A DNA stretch of 7,360 nucleotides from NCBI GenBank assembly GCA_022837595.1, contig JALHFX010000163.1, forward strand, positions 1-7,360, given 5' to 3'. The position numbers and the translations under genes are program-made. The first letter of the stretch is position 1; each line of letters starts with the position of its first letter. The notes under the pieces were generated by a model, which did no database searches, had not been told where the DNA came from, and saw nothing but the letters and a program-made list of their open reading frames with translations. This DNA is from Propionibacterium sp. Lineage in GTDB: Bacteria; Actinomycetota; Actinomycetes; Propionibacteriales; Propionibacteriaceae. Shown piece by piece: positions 1 through 6,626 of the stretch.

Positions 1-621
1 TCCGGCAAATCGACGACCATGAAGACCATCCTCGGCCTGGTGAAGCCAACGGCCGGCCAGGTGCTGTGGGAAGGCAACGAGATCTCATCCTGGAAGACCC
101 CGCAGCGAGTCGCCGCCGGGATCGCTTCGGTGCCCGAAGCCCGGCGTGTCTTCGGGCCGATGAGTGTGGAGGACAATCTGATCATGGGTGCCTTCACTCA
201 GCGCGATCGCGCCCAGGTCCGCGAAGATCTCGAGGCCCAGTACGCGCGCTTCCCGAAACTCGCGCAGCGACGTGGTCAGCAAGCCGGCACGCTATCGGGC
301 GGCGAACAGCAGATGCTCGCTTTCGCTCGGGCGCTGATGAGCAGGCCCCGGCTGATCTGCATGGACGAACCGACCATGGGCCTGTCCCCTCGCCTGGTGG
401 ACGAAGTCCTGGTCACCATCGCCCAGCTGAACCGCGATCTCGGAGTTGCGGTGCTGATGGTCGAGCAGCAAGCAGAACTGGCGTTGTCCATCGCCCACTT
501 CGGATACGTGCTGGCCACCGGCGAATTGGTGCTCGAAGGCCCAGCATCCGAACTACTCAACAATCCTCGCGTCCAGGAAGCCTATCTGGGCAAGACGATC
601 ACGAACGGAGAAGCCTCATGA
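1..621 (+). CDS. LivF-type ABC transporter ATP-binding protein (5' end cut by window)
   Basis: This is the ATPase subunit of an ABC importer of the branched-chain amino acid/amide/urea type. It would sit on the inner face of the membrane and power uptake with a LivG-type partner, two permeases and a binding protein, none of which are in the window. The reading frame is open from base 1 and begins inside Walker A (SGKSTT), so about 35 N-terminal residues lie outside and the ATG at 19 is internal. Visible motifs are VPEARRVFGPMSVEDNL (the LivF form of the Q-loop region), signature LSGGEQQ, Walker B LICMDEP, D-loop GLSP, and VEQQ in place of the usual switch histidine. LivF proteins normally have VEQN there, so this is a family trait. 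The C-terminus ends in the typical AYLGK region. The stop overlaps the next gene's start (ATGA), implying translational coupling. Substrate is unknown; LivF homologues carry amino acids, urea or short amides. Confidence 0.93.
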   Translation, partial: SGKSTTMKTILGLVKPTAGQVLWEGNEISSWKTPQRVAAGIASVPEARRVFGPMSVEDNLIMGAFTQRDRAQVREDLEAQYARFPKLAQRRGQQAGTLSGGEQQMLAFARALMSRPRLICMDEPTMGLSPRLVDEVLVTIAQLNRDLGVAVLMVEQQAELALSIAHFGYVLATGELVLEGPASELLNNPRVQEAYLGKTITNGEAS

Positions 622-1556
622 CCACCAAGCGCGAACGATTCCTGAAAGCCGCCCACGGCGAGCAGACCGATCGTCCCACGGTCGGAGCCTGGATCCACTT
701 TGGATCCAGCTTCTGGACGCCCGAACAAGTCGCCGAAGCTCACCTGCGCTACTACCGGCACTACGACTGGGATTTCATCAAGGTCATGGATGACTTCCGG
801 CTGCAGCTGCCGGCCGGGCTGACCGAGATCACCAACCCTGCCCAGTTCGACGAGGTGGTGCCCGATCCGCAGCAGAGCCTGGACAACCTCGCCAAGCAAG
901 CCGAGGTGCTGAAGATCATCCGCGCCGAAGCCCCGGATGCCGCGATCATCGATACGGTCTTCTCCCCCACCCAGACCATCGTTCGCGCACTCGGTGAAAC
1001 CGTCATCGACTTCTTCGCCGCTGATCCTGCACTCGCCCACCGCACGATCGGCCGGGTGGCAGACGCGCTGGCGCACTACGTGGCCGGTCTGCGCGACCTC
1101 GATGTCGACGGAGTCTTCTTGGCGATCAACGGAGCCAGCACCGATCCGACCAGCTTCGGGCTCTCGAAGCAGCAATTCCTCGATTGGATCGCCCCCTACG
1201 ACATCCAGGTGCTGAACGCGGTCGAAGGGTTGGTGCGCATCGGTCACCTGCACGGCGACGGCGCTGATCCCGACCTGTTGACCGATTACCCTCTCGAGGT
1301 ACTCAGCTGGTCTGACAAGGCTTCGGCTCCCACCATCGCCGATGCCGCCACCGACTACGGCTGGGTGCCGATGGTTGGCCTCGATGAGATCCATAGTCTC
1401 TACTGGACCCCGTCCACGGCACGCGAAGAAGTACTAGCGGCTCGCCGCGCTGCCGACGACAAGCTAATCGTCGCCCCGAACTGCACACTGCACTCCGACG
1501 GATCGCCCTCGGTGGTACGAGCACTGCGCGAGGCGGTGGAGCTGCCGTTGAGCTGA
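618..1556 (+). CDS. Uroporphyrinogen decarboxylase-fold protein, probably methyltransferase-like rather than HemE
   Basis: A 312-residue protein of the URO-D superfamily, which includes HemE and the zinc-dependent MtaA/CmuA methyltransferases. The start is the ATG at 618 in the ATGA overlap with the ABC gene; the frame is open further upstream only as an antiphase shadow. The opening pattern RERFLKAAHGEQTDRP is typical of the superfamily. The HemE substrate-binding signature RQAGRY is absent after DRP, where the sequence reads TVGAWIHFGSSF, so heme synthesis is unlikely. HLHGDG (H210, H212) lies where MtaA-type enzymes carry the zinc motif H-x-C, and APNCTLH (C289) lies where they carry the second cysteine. 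H210, H212 and C289 could therefore form a metal site; this is inference. No corrinoid protein is nearby. Coupling to an importer suggests the enzyme acts on the imported compound. Fold is confident; substrate and reaction are unknown. Confidence 0.85.
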   Translation: MTTKRERFLKAAHGEQTDRPTVGAWIHFGSSFWTPEQVAEAHLRYYRHYDWDFIKVMDDFRLQLPAGLTEITNPAQFDEVVPDPQQSLDNLAKQAEVLKIIRAEAPDAAIIDTVFSPTQTIVRALGETVIDFFAADPALAHRTIGRVADALAHYVAGLRDLDVDGVFLAINGASTDPTSFGLSKQQFLDWIAPYDIQVLNAVEGLVRIGHLHGDGADPDLLTDYPLEVLSWSDKASAPTIADAATDYGWVPMVGLDEIHSLYWTPSTAREEVLAARRAADDKLIVAPNCTLHSDGSPSVVRALREAVELPLS

Positions 1557-1608
1557 TCACTCGGCACGGCCCGTGGGTGACGGCGCCTGTCAGCAGGTAC
1601 TCAAGCTG

Positions 1609-2925
1609 TCAGCAGTCCTCCAGGAGCCTGCGCAACACCCGGGTACCGAAGCAGACCGCCTCGACGGGCACACGCTCGTCTACCCCGTGGAAGAGCATCG
1701 CGAAGTTCAGATCGGCGGGTAGCTGCAATGGGGCGAAGCCGTAGCCGTGAATCCCCAGACGCTGCAAGGCTTTGTTGTCGGTACCCGCAGACAGGCAGTA
1801 GGGCAACAATGCTGCTCCGGGGTCCTCTGCCTGAATAGCCGCGTGCATTTTGTCGACGAATCGCGATTCGCGGGGTGCATCCAACGAGATACCCAGTTGA
1901 TCGACGACCAGCTCCACATGTTCACCGGCCAGCTCACGCATGGTATCGAGCAACGCGTCCTGGTTACCGGGTAGGAAACGACAGTCGATATGCGCGGTGG
2001 CCTCGCCGGGAATCACATTGTTCTTATAGCCGGCGTCGAGCCGGGTGAAGTTCGCCGAATCCCGCAGCGTGCCGGCGACGAAGGCACGGCCACCGCCGAG
2101 CAGATCGAGGAAAGCCTCCAGATCATCGTCGGGCGAGACGCCGGTGATCTGGGCGACCTCATCGAACAATGCCTGTACCGATGCGACGTATTCGATCGGC
2201 CAGTCATGCTGGTTGATGCGGTTGATCGCCTCGGCCAACCGGACGATCGCGTTCTGGTCGTTCGGCAGCGAGCCGTGGCCGGCACGTCCGGTGGCACGCA
2301 GATGCACCCACGCGAAACCCTTCTCGGCTGTCTGCAAGAGGTAGGCGCGTCGGGTCTGGTCGCTGCCTTGGATGGGCAGGCTCACCGAATAGCCGCCCAC
2401 TTCGCTGATCGCCTCGGTGCAGCCGTCGAAGACCTCGGGATGATGATCGACCATCCACTGCGACCCCCAGCTGCCGCCCTGTTCCTCGTCCGCGAAGAAG
2501 ACGAACACCAGATCGCGTGGCGGCACGATCTGCTCGCGGGCGATGCGCCGCAGATTCGCGAGCACCATGGCGTCCATCGATTTCATATCCACTGCGCCCC
2601 GACCCCAGATCATGCCGTCATGGATCTCGGCGCCGAACGGATCAACGCTCCAATCCGCCGCATTCGCGGGCACCACATCGAGGTGACCATGGACGACAAG
2701 CCCGCCTGCGGACCGATCGGCCCCGGCGATCCGCACGGCCACGGTGGCCCGGCCCGGTTGGGATTCATAAAGCGATGGATCGAGGCCCACCTCGCGTAGC
2801 AGCCGCTCGGTAGGCCCCGATCCATCGCCGAAATTGCTGGTATCGATGCGGATCAACTCACGAGTGATGCGCACTGCTTCGTCTTCAAGTGCAGTCCATT
2901 CGCTCACTCTCCCAGCCTGGCACAT
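1609..2925 (-). CDS. M20 family zinc metallopeptidase (ArgE/DapE/ACY1-like)
   Basis: A cytosolic co-catalytic zinc hydrolase of up to 438 residues that cleaves amide bonds in small peptides or N-acyl amino acids. All expected metal and catalytic residues are visible, numbering from the ATG at 2925: HGHLDVVP (H81, D83), GRGAVDMK (D113), FFADEEQGG (E147 catalytic, E148), SEVGG (E175), the lid-domain GHGS (H217) and LFHGVDERVP (H413). The protein resembles the mycobacterial M20 proteins that begin LIRxDTSN. The GTG at 2907 (VSEWTALEDEAV) is an equally plausible start, since relatives often begin near this point and neither start has a clear Shine-Dalgarno site. Between DGSGPTER and LLREVGLDP, relatives carry about 7-9 more residues of the first helix, so a small in-frame deletion is suspected. 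It is the third gene of the exporter operon, with a 20-nt gap after the permease. Substrate unknown. Confidence 0.93.
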   Translation of the reverse strand: MCQAGRVSEWTALEDEAVRITRELIRIDTSNFGDGSGPTERLLREVGLDPSLYESQPGRATVAVRIAGADRSAGGLVVHGHLDVVPANAADWSVDPFGAEIHDGMIWGRGAVDMKSMDAMVLANLRRIAREQIVPPRDLVFVFFADEEQGGSWGSQWMVDHHPEVFDGCTEAISEVGGYSVSLPIQGSDQTRRAYLLQTAEKGFAWVHLRATGRAGHGSLPNDQNAIVRLAEAINRINQHDWPIEYVASVQALFDEVAQITGVSPDDDLEAFLDLLGGGRAFVAGTLRDSANFTRLDAGYKNNVIPGEATAHIDCRFLPGNQDALLDTMRELAGEHVELVVDQLGISLDAPRESRFVDKMHAAIQAEDPGAALLPYCLSAGTDNKALQRLGIHGYGFAPLQLPADLNFAMLFHGVDERVPVEAVCFGTRVLRRLLEDC

Positions 2926-2945
2926 TTCCGTTGGCCGATGCCAGG
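2916..2945 (-). promoter_or_regulatory. Inverted repeat around the M20 start
   Basis: CCTGGCA (2916-2922) and TGCCAGG (2939-2945) form a perfect 7-bp inverted repeat with a 16-nt loop. It begins directly after the permease stop codon, and the loop contains the ATG at 2925. In the mRNA it could fold into a stem that limits M20 translation from that ATG, or sit just upstream if the GTG at 2907 is used. There is no U-run, so it is not a standard terminator. The repeat is visible; any function is inference. Confidence 0.35.
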
Positions 2946-4421
2946 TCAGTCATTCGCGCGAGCTTGGATGGCGAGCACCCGACGCTGCAGTGGTTGACAC
3001 GCTGCCAAGGCGATCATCGCCAGCCCGAGGCCGGCGACCAGCACGATCGCCATCACGATCGGGCCTTCACCGGAGACCACCCCGACGTTGGAGGCGAGGC
3101 GGAAGACTGGGTAGGCCATCAGGGTGCCGAGTCCCGACCCGAGCAGTACTGCGAAGACCAGCGGTCCGAGTGTCTCCAGCCACATCACCTTCGTGTTGAA
3201 AGACAGCGGCGCACCCATCTTGTACATTGCCACAGTCTGCTCTGCACGCTCGAAGACCGCGGAAGCCTGTGCGATGAAGATCGATACCGCGGTCAAGGCG
3301 AAACCGACCGCGAGCGTGATGATCACACCCTTGGTGTAGTCCCACTGAACGGTGCTAACGAATGTATTCGCCCCCGGGTCCTCGGTCCCACCGGCCGTCG
3401 AGATCGGCATCAGCGCTACGAAACCGCCGATCAACGAGAGCAACGAGATACCGATGACGCGTTGCCACGTGGTCTTCGGATTGGCCTGAATACGACGGGC
3501 GGCCCAGATCACCGAAGGAAATGGACTCCGCGCGATCAGCTTGCTGAGTTGCTGCAAGAACCACGGCCCGGCGATGTTGAAGCCCTGGACCATGATCAAT
3601 ATGACCCCGCCCAGCATTAAGAACCCGCTGACGCCGACACTCAACGAGAAGGTGCCCAAGAAGACAGCGCCAGCACAGAGCACGATCCCGAAGAGAACAA
3701 CGCGCCACGCCCTGAGTCCTGGTCGAGAGGTCCGTCGCGCCACTCCGAGCGGTGAGATGCGCACCTGGCGCAGCCCCCACCAAGCCGAGACGATACCGAG
3801 ACCGATCACGACGAGATCGATGGCGATCAGCAGCGGCCACGGCAGCAACAGTTCTGTTGCGCTCAGCGGCATTCCGATCATTTCGAGGTTGCTCCACAGC
3901 GGCAGCGTCACGAGATAACCGACCGTCCCGATCACGACACCGATAGTCGCCTGAAGCAGGGTGTCGATCAGCGACATCCGGGTCACGTCAATCGAAGACA
4001 AGCCGAGCAGCCGCAACGCGGCCAGCCGACGCTCGCGTCCCCGAGCGCCCAACACGGCAGCTCCTGAGGCCAGTGAGTAGATGGCGGGGATCAGCAGGGC
4101 GCAGGCGAGGATCGCGAGCACGAAGTACGACTGTAGAAGAACATCGAACTCCGGGTTCTCCGCGACGAGTCCTGCCACCGATCCAAATGGATGCTGCCAG
4201 CGATTGAAGAACATCCAGGTGCCGCCAGCCACAGTCAGTGCGAGGCCGGCGCTGATGGTGAAAGCGAAGATCGCGGCCAGATAGAGTAGTGATTCTCCTT
4301 GCCGCGACGAGAATCGGGCTTTGGTCAGGCGTGCCGTGAAGCCGAACAGCCCGGTCACTTTGGTACCGGTCGGGGTGAGGCCACGGGCCGGAGTGTAGCT
4401 AGGAGTGATAGTGCTGCTCAT
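2946..4421 (-). CDS. FtsX-like ABC transporter permease, ten predicted membrane helices
   Basis: A 491-residue inner-membrane permease of the MacB/FtsX/LolC class, which works with an ATPase to move lipophilic compounds or peptides by a piston-like mechanism rather than as a classical importer. Hydrophobic segments lie at about residues 45-70, 98-122, 153-175, 190-214, 240-258, 262-284, 319-341, 364-386, 413-436 and 452-474. Two FtsX domains repeat the architecture: the cytoplasmic motif RRLAALRLLGLS (131-142) recurs in weaker form as TVAMYKMGAP (396-405), and VRISPLGVARR follows the first domain. The loops outside the membrane are short, so no large periplasmic-type domain is present. I chose the ATG at 4421 because it overlaps the ATPase stop (ATGA) and has a GGGGGG run just upstream; a GTG at 4436 would add five residues. 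The gene looks intact although its ATPase partner is frameshifted. Cargo unknown; antimicrobial peptide or lipid export is possible. Confidence 0.92.
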   Translation of the reverse strand: MSSTITPSYTPARGLTPTGTKVTGLFGFTARLTKARFSSRQGESLLYLAAIFAFTISAGLALTVAGGTWMFFNRWQHPFGSVAGLVAENPEFDVLLQSYFVLAILACALLIPAIYSLASGAAVLGARGRERRLAALRLLGLSSIDVTRMSLIDTLLQATIGVVIGTVGYLVTLPLWSNLEMIGMPLSATELLLPWPLLIAIDLVVIGLGIVSAWWGLRQVRISPLGVARRTSRPGLRAWRVVLFGIVLCAGAVFLGTFSLSVGVSGFLMLGGVILIMVQGFNIAGPWFLQQLSKLIARSPFPSVIWAARRIQANPKTTWQRVIGISLLSLIGGFVALMPISTAGGTEDPGANTFVSTVQWDYTKGVIITLAVGFALTAVSIFIAQASAVFERAEQTVAMYKMGAPLSFNTKVMWLETLGPLVFAVLLGSGLGTLMAYPVFRLASNVGVVSGEGPIVMAIVLVAGLGLAMIALAACQPLQRRVLAIQARAND

Positions 4422-5091
4422 CGCTGTTCCCCCCACACGGTTGCGGCGCTCAGCCGACGGTCAGCATGCACCAAGCCATCCCGGATCTCGATCAAACGCG
4501 AGCACCAGCGGGCGACATTGATGTCATGGGTGACCACGACCAAAGTTGCCCCCGCAATCTGACAGGTGGTCGTCAGCAGCTGCATCACCTCGTGACCGGA
4601 CGCCTGGTCGAGCGCACCGCTCGGTTCGTCCGCAAACACGACCCGCGGTTGGCCGACCATCGCCCTGGCGATCGCGACCCGCTGAGCCTGTCCACCGGAC
4701 ATATCGCCGGGACGCCGATCGCGCAGCTCGCCCAGCCCGATGCGTCCGAGCATGTCATCGGCAGCCTTCAAAGCTTGGCCACGCGATGTTCCGGTGAGCA
4801 AGAGCGGCAGCGCAACATTCTCGCGGGCGGGCAGCTCAGGAAGTAACTGACCGTCCTGGAAGACGAAGCCGAACCGAACTCGACCACACCGTGGTCAGGT
4901 ACCAGTACGCCGGACAGGCAATGCAAGAGCGTGGACTTGCCAGATCCGGACGGTCCCATGATCGCGACGGATTCCCGCTCGCCGATTGCGACCGAGATAC
5001 CGGCTAGTGCCCGGACCGGACCGAAATTCTTGGTGATGTCGTGGGTGCTCAGCAGTGGTGCTGCGTGACGTAATGGCTCTGTTGGAATCAT
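4418..5091 (-). pseudogene. ABC exporter ATP-binding protein, frameshifted with an internal gap
   Basis: This should be the MacB/LolD-type ATPase energising the FtsX permease. The 5' part (5091 to about 4874) encodes THDITKNFGPVRALAG, Walker A GPSGSGKST (residues 46-54) and LSGVLVPDHGVVEFG. The 3' part, in another frame from about 4873 to 4418, encodes FGFVFQDGQLLPELPARENV (Q-loop), signature MSGGQAQRVAIARAM, Walker B VVFADEP and switch VVVTHD. Relatives have about 20 more residues between the strand ending in FG and FGFVFQ, typically an arginine-rich stretch before the Q-loop. Both a block and the frame are lost at 4869-4878, where TTCGG occurs twice in tandem. Read from the first start, translation ends after 107 residues. 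Full-length relatives are about 220-260 residues. The annotated alternative would be two short ORFs (4768-5091 and 4418-4801). No functional ATPase can be made without frameshifting; an assembly error is the other explanation. Confidence 0.87.
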
Positions 5092-5097
5092 GCTTCT

Positions 5098-5126
5098 ATT
5101 TCAGATCCGATCGACAGGTTGTTCAA
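5098..5126 (-). promoter_or_regulatory. Candidate promoter of the exporter operon, probably leaderless
   Basis: Read on the minus strand, TTGAAC (5126-5121) is followed after 17 nt by TGAAAT (5103-5098). Each box matches four of six positions of the sigma-70-type consensus. Transcription would start about 7 nt further on, at or next to the ATG at 5091. No convincing Shine-Dalgarno site precedes that ATG, which fits a leaderless mRNA, a common type in actinobacteria. This is a prediction from spacing and consensus only. Confidence 0.4.
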
Positions 5127-5147
5127 CAGCGTGGGCACCCGTTTGCA

Positions 5148-5165
5148 GGTAGTGCCAGCACTACC
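5148..5165. promoter_or_regulatory. Perfect 18-bp dyad, candidate response-regulator operator
   Basis: GGTAGTGC-CA-GCACTACC is a perfect inverted repeat with 8-bp arms and a 2-nt centre. It lies in the only divergent intergenic region of the window, between the exporter operon and the two-component genes. Its centre is about 65 bp upstream of the predicted exporter transcription start and about 100 bp before the kinase start. Dyads of this size suit a dimeric LuxR/NarL-type regulator, so the adjacent response regulator is the natural candidate. The repeat is seen directly; the binding protein is inferred. Confidence 0.55.
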
Positions 5166-5243
5166 CTGGAACCGCCAGACACGATCCATTGAGCTAAGTT
5201 GCAGTATGTGAGATTCCCACGCCGCGCCCAGCAATCCTCCCAT

Positions 5244-5258
5244 GAGGACCAAGCCGTG
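5244..5258 (+). promoter_or_regulatory. Shine-Dalgarno site that decides the kinase start
   Basis: GAGG at 5244-5247 stands 8 nt before GTG 5256-5258, a good geometry. The upstream in-frame TTG at 5199 and GTG at 5208 have no comparable site, and the residues they would add are not family-like, so translation probably starts at 5256. Confidence 0.6.
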
Positions 5259-5816
5259 CGGACGATCGCTGATCTGACAGCATCGAGGCGTGCGATCGTG
5301 GAGGCCTATGAGGTGGAGCGTCGCCGCATCGAGAGGGATCTACACGACGGGACACAGCAATACTTGGTCGCAGCGGCGATGATGATCGGGGAGGCGAGGC
5401 TCTCCCCTGCTATCCTCGCCGAACAGGGTTTGGCGGCCGCACTGGATGATGTCGCCCAGGCTGCGGCCATCCCGGTGCGGATCATCTGCCCCCACCCGCT
5501 GCCGGAGATGCCCGAAGGTGTGCTTGCCGCCGCCTATTTCTTCGCCTGTGAGGCGATCTCGAACACCGCGAAACATGCGCCACAAGCCCAGACGACAGTT
5601 TTGCTGGTTGCCGATGACCAGTTGCGGGTTTCGGTGGTCGACGATGGTCCAGGTGGCGCCGTTCTCGTCGACGGGCATGGGCTCAGCGGAATGCGAGAGC
5701 GGTTGGCAGCGGTCGGCGGCGAACTGGCGATCTCCAGCCCGCCCGGTGGACCTACCCAGGTGGTCGCGTCCATTCCGCTACTACTGAATCGAGGAGAGCC
5801 GGGGGTGAGAATATGA
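5256..5816 (+). CDS. Cytoplasmic NarL-type sensor histidine kinase with internally deleted dimerisation domain
   Basis: A soluble HisKA_3/HATPase histidine kinase of 186 residues from GTG 5256 (205 if TTG 5199 is used). It should autophosphorylate and pass phosphate to the overlapping response regulator (ATGA at 5813-5816). The H-box is ERRRIERDLHDGTQQ with the phospho-acceptor H30. The ATPase domain has the N-box ACEAISNTAKHA (N103), the VVDDGPGG box (129-134) and GHGLSGMRERL (140-150). No membrane segment or input domain is present. In relatives the H-box helix is followed by a second helix and a turn of about 35-40 residues ending in a GIHPxxL-like motif; here IGEARL is joined directly to SPAILAEQGLAAAL. 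That removes DHp helix 2, needed for the four-helix dimer bundle, with the frame kept. Such a protein should bind ATP but is unlikely to dimerise or phosphorylate normally. An unusually compact functional variant is less likely. Confidence 0.85.
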   Translation: MRTIADLTASRRAIVEAYEVERRRIERDLHDGTQQYLVAAAMMIGEARLSPAILAEQGLAAALDDVAQAAAIPVRIICPHPLPEMPEGVLAAAYFFACEAISNTAKHAPQAQTTVLLVADDQLRVSVVDDGPGGAVLVDGHGLSGMRERLAAVGGELAISSPPGGPTQVVASIPLLLNRGEPGVRI

Positions 5817-6499
5817 CGACCGTCGTGATTGCGGACGACTCCGCGCTGTTACGCGAGGGTCTTGCCGGGTTGCTGGAGCGTCAAGGGTTCGAAATCGTCG
5901 CGCAGGAATCCCGAGCTGATGGCTTACGCCAGACGATGGCCGAACTCGCCGAGCAGAATCAGCTACCCGATGTGCTGGTGACCGATGTGCGGATGCCCCC
6001 GACCATGACCAATGACGGCCTGCAGGCGGCACTTGACCTGAAAACCGCCTACCCGCAGCTGTCGGTGCTGGTGGTCAGTCAATATGTGGCTCCGGTCTAC
6101 GCCCAGCAACTCTTCGCGCTACCGGACGGGCCCGGCTCGGGTGGCTCCGGATATCTACTGAAGGACCGAGTTTCGCAGGTCGCTGATTTCATCACCACGC
6201 TACGAGTAGTTGCCGGCGGGGGCATGGTGATCGATCCAGAGGTGGCTCGGGCGATGATGCGCTCGAGCCGCTCGGGGCTGGGTGAGCTGAGCCCGCGGGA
6301 GTTCGAAGTCCTCGAGTTGATGGCGCGTGGTCTGTCGAATTCCCAGATCGCCGCCGACCTAATACTTTCGAGCGCGGCCGTGGCTAAGCATGTCTCGAAT
6401 ATCTTCGCGAAGCTAGGGCTCTCTCCCGATGAGGAAAACCGGAGGGTCCGCGCGATCCTGGCTTTCCTGGCCGATGACCGCGCAGCGCCGACCAGCTGA
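5813..6499 (+). CDS. NarL/LuxR-family response regulator
   Basis: A 228-residue two-component response regulator that binds DNA when phosphorylated. The receiver domain (about 1-125) has the acidic pair D8/D9 in VVIADDS, the phosphorylation site D58 in VLVTDVRMPP, S89 in LVVSQY and K117 in GYLLKDRV, so all phosphorylation residues are present. The C-terminal LuxR-type helix-turn-helix begins LGELSPREFEVLELMARGLS (about 160-180) and continues through AAVAKHVSNIFAKLGL. Length and domain spacing are normal. The ATG at 5813 overlaps the kinase stop and follows a GGGGGTGAG ribosome-binding stretch. Its likely target is the dyad in the divergent promoter region, controlling the exporter operon and perhaps itself. 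Unlike the kinase, it shows no deletion, so it could still respond to another kinase or to acetyl phosphate. Confidence 0.95.
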   Translation: MTTVVIADDSALLREGLAGLLERQGFEIVAQESRADGLRQTMAELAEQNQLPDVLVTDVRMPPTMTNDGLQAALDLKTAYPQLSVLVVSQYVAPVYAQQLFALPDGPGSGGSGYLLKDRVSQVADFITTLRVVAGGGMVIDPEVARAMMRSSRSGLGELSPREFEVLELMARGLSNSQIAADLILSSAAVAKHVSNIFAKLGLSPDEENRRVRAILAFLADDRAAPTS

Positions 6500-6611
6500 T
6501 CGGCTTGATCGCATTATTCGTCAGTGCGCACCCAACGGCCCACCTAGCGCCCAGCCGGAATACCCCCGATGTTATTCGCGTTGTTCACATGATCGGTCGA
6601 ACACGTAATCG
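6500..6611. other. Intergenic stretch before the PAC2 gene
   Basis: This 112-nt stretch has no family-like coding sequence. A short open frame starting at 6505 runs on to 6744 across the PAC2 start in another phase and looks like chance. I see no strong terminator for the two-component operon and no promoter I can defend, although PAC2 probably has its own. Confidence 0.5.
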
Positions 6612-6626
6612 GGAGGTGGTGACATG
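6612..6626 (+). promoter_or_regulatory. Strong Shine-Dalgarno site of the PAC2 gene
   Basis: GGAGG at 6612-6616 stands 7 nt before ATG 6624. This near-ideal site marks the original start of the PAC2 gene even though the frame breaks about 17 codons later. Confidence 0.75.

Noticed and set aside
582..1394. 270-residue open frame on the minus strand opposite the URO-D-like gene
   Set aside because: It is antisense to a gene with clear family motifs, has no recognisable domain, and such long shadows are common in GC-rich DNA.
618..1556. The URO-D-like gene as hemE
   Set aside because: The RQAGRY-type substrate-binding signature near the N-terminus is absent and the protein is shorter than typical HemE; no other heme gene is nearby.
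1565..1575. CACGG-C-CCGTG inverted repeat in the gap between the convergent URO-D-like and M20 genes, as a terminator
   Set aside because: The usable stem is only about 4 bp with a 3-nt loop and there is no T-run on either strand, so I do not call it a terminator.
1587..1615. Direct repeat CTGTCAGCAG (1587-1596 and 1606-1615)
   Set aside because: Only two 10-bp copies 19 nt apart, the second overlapping the M20 stop. No attachment-site or mobile-element context supports a role.
1990..2799. 269-residue open frame on the plus strand opposite the M20 gene
   Set aside because: The minus strand carries every M20 metal-binding motif, while the plus-strand product has no recognisable family pattern.
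4869..4878. Programmed ribosomal frameshift joining the two parts of the ABC ATPase
   Set aside because: No slippery heptamer is visible, and about 20 conserved residues would still be missing, so a deletion explains it better.
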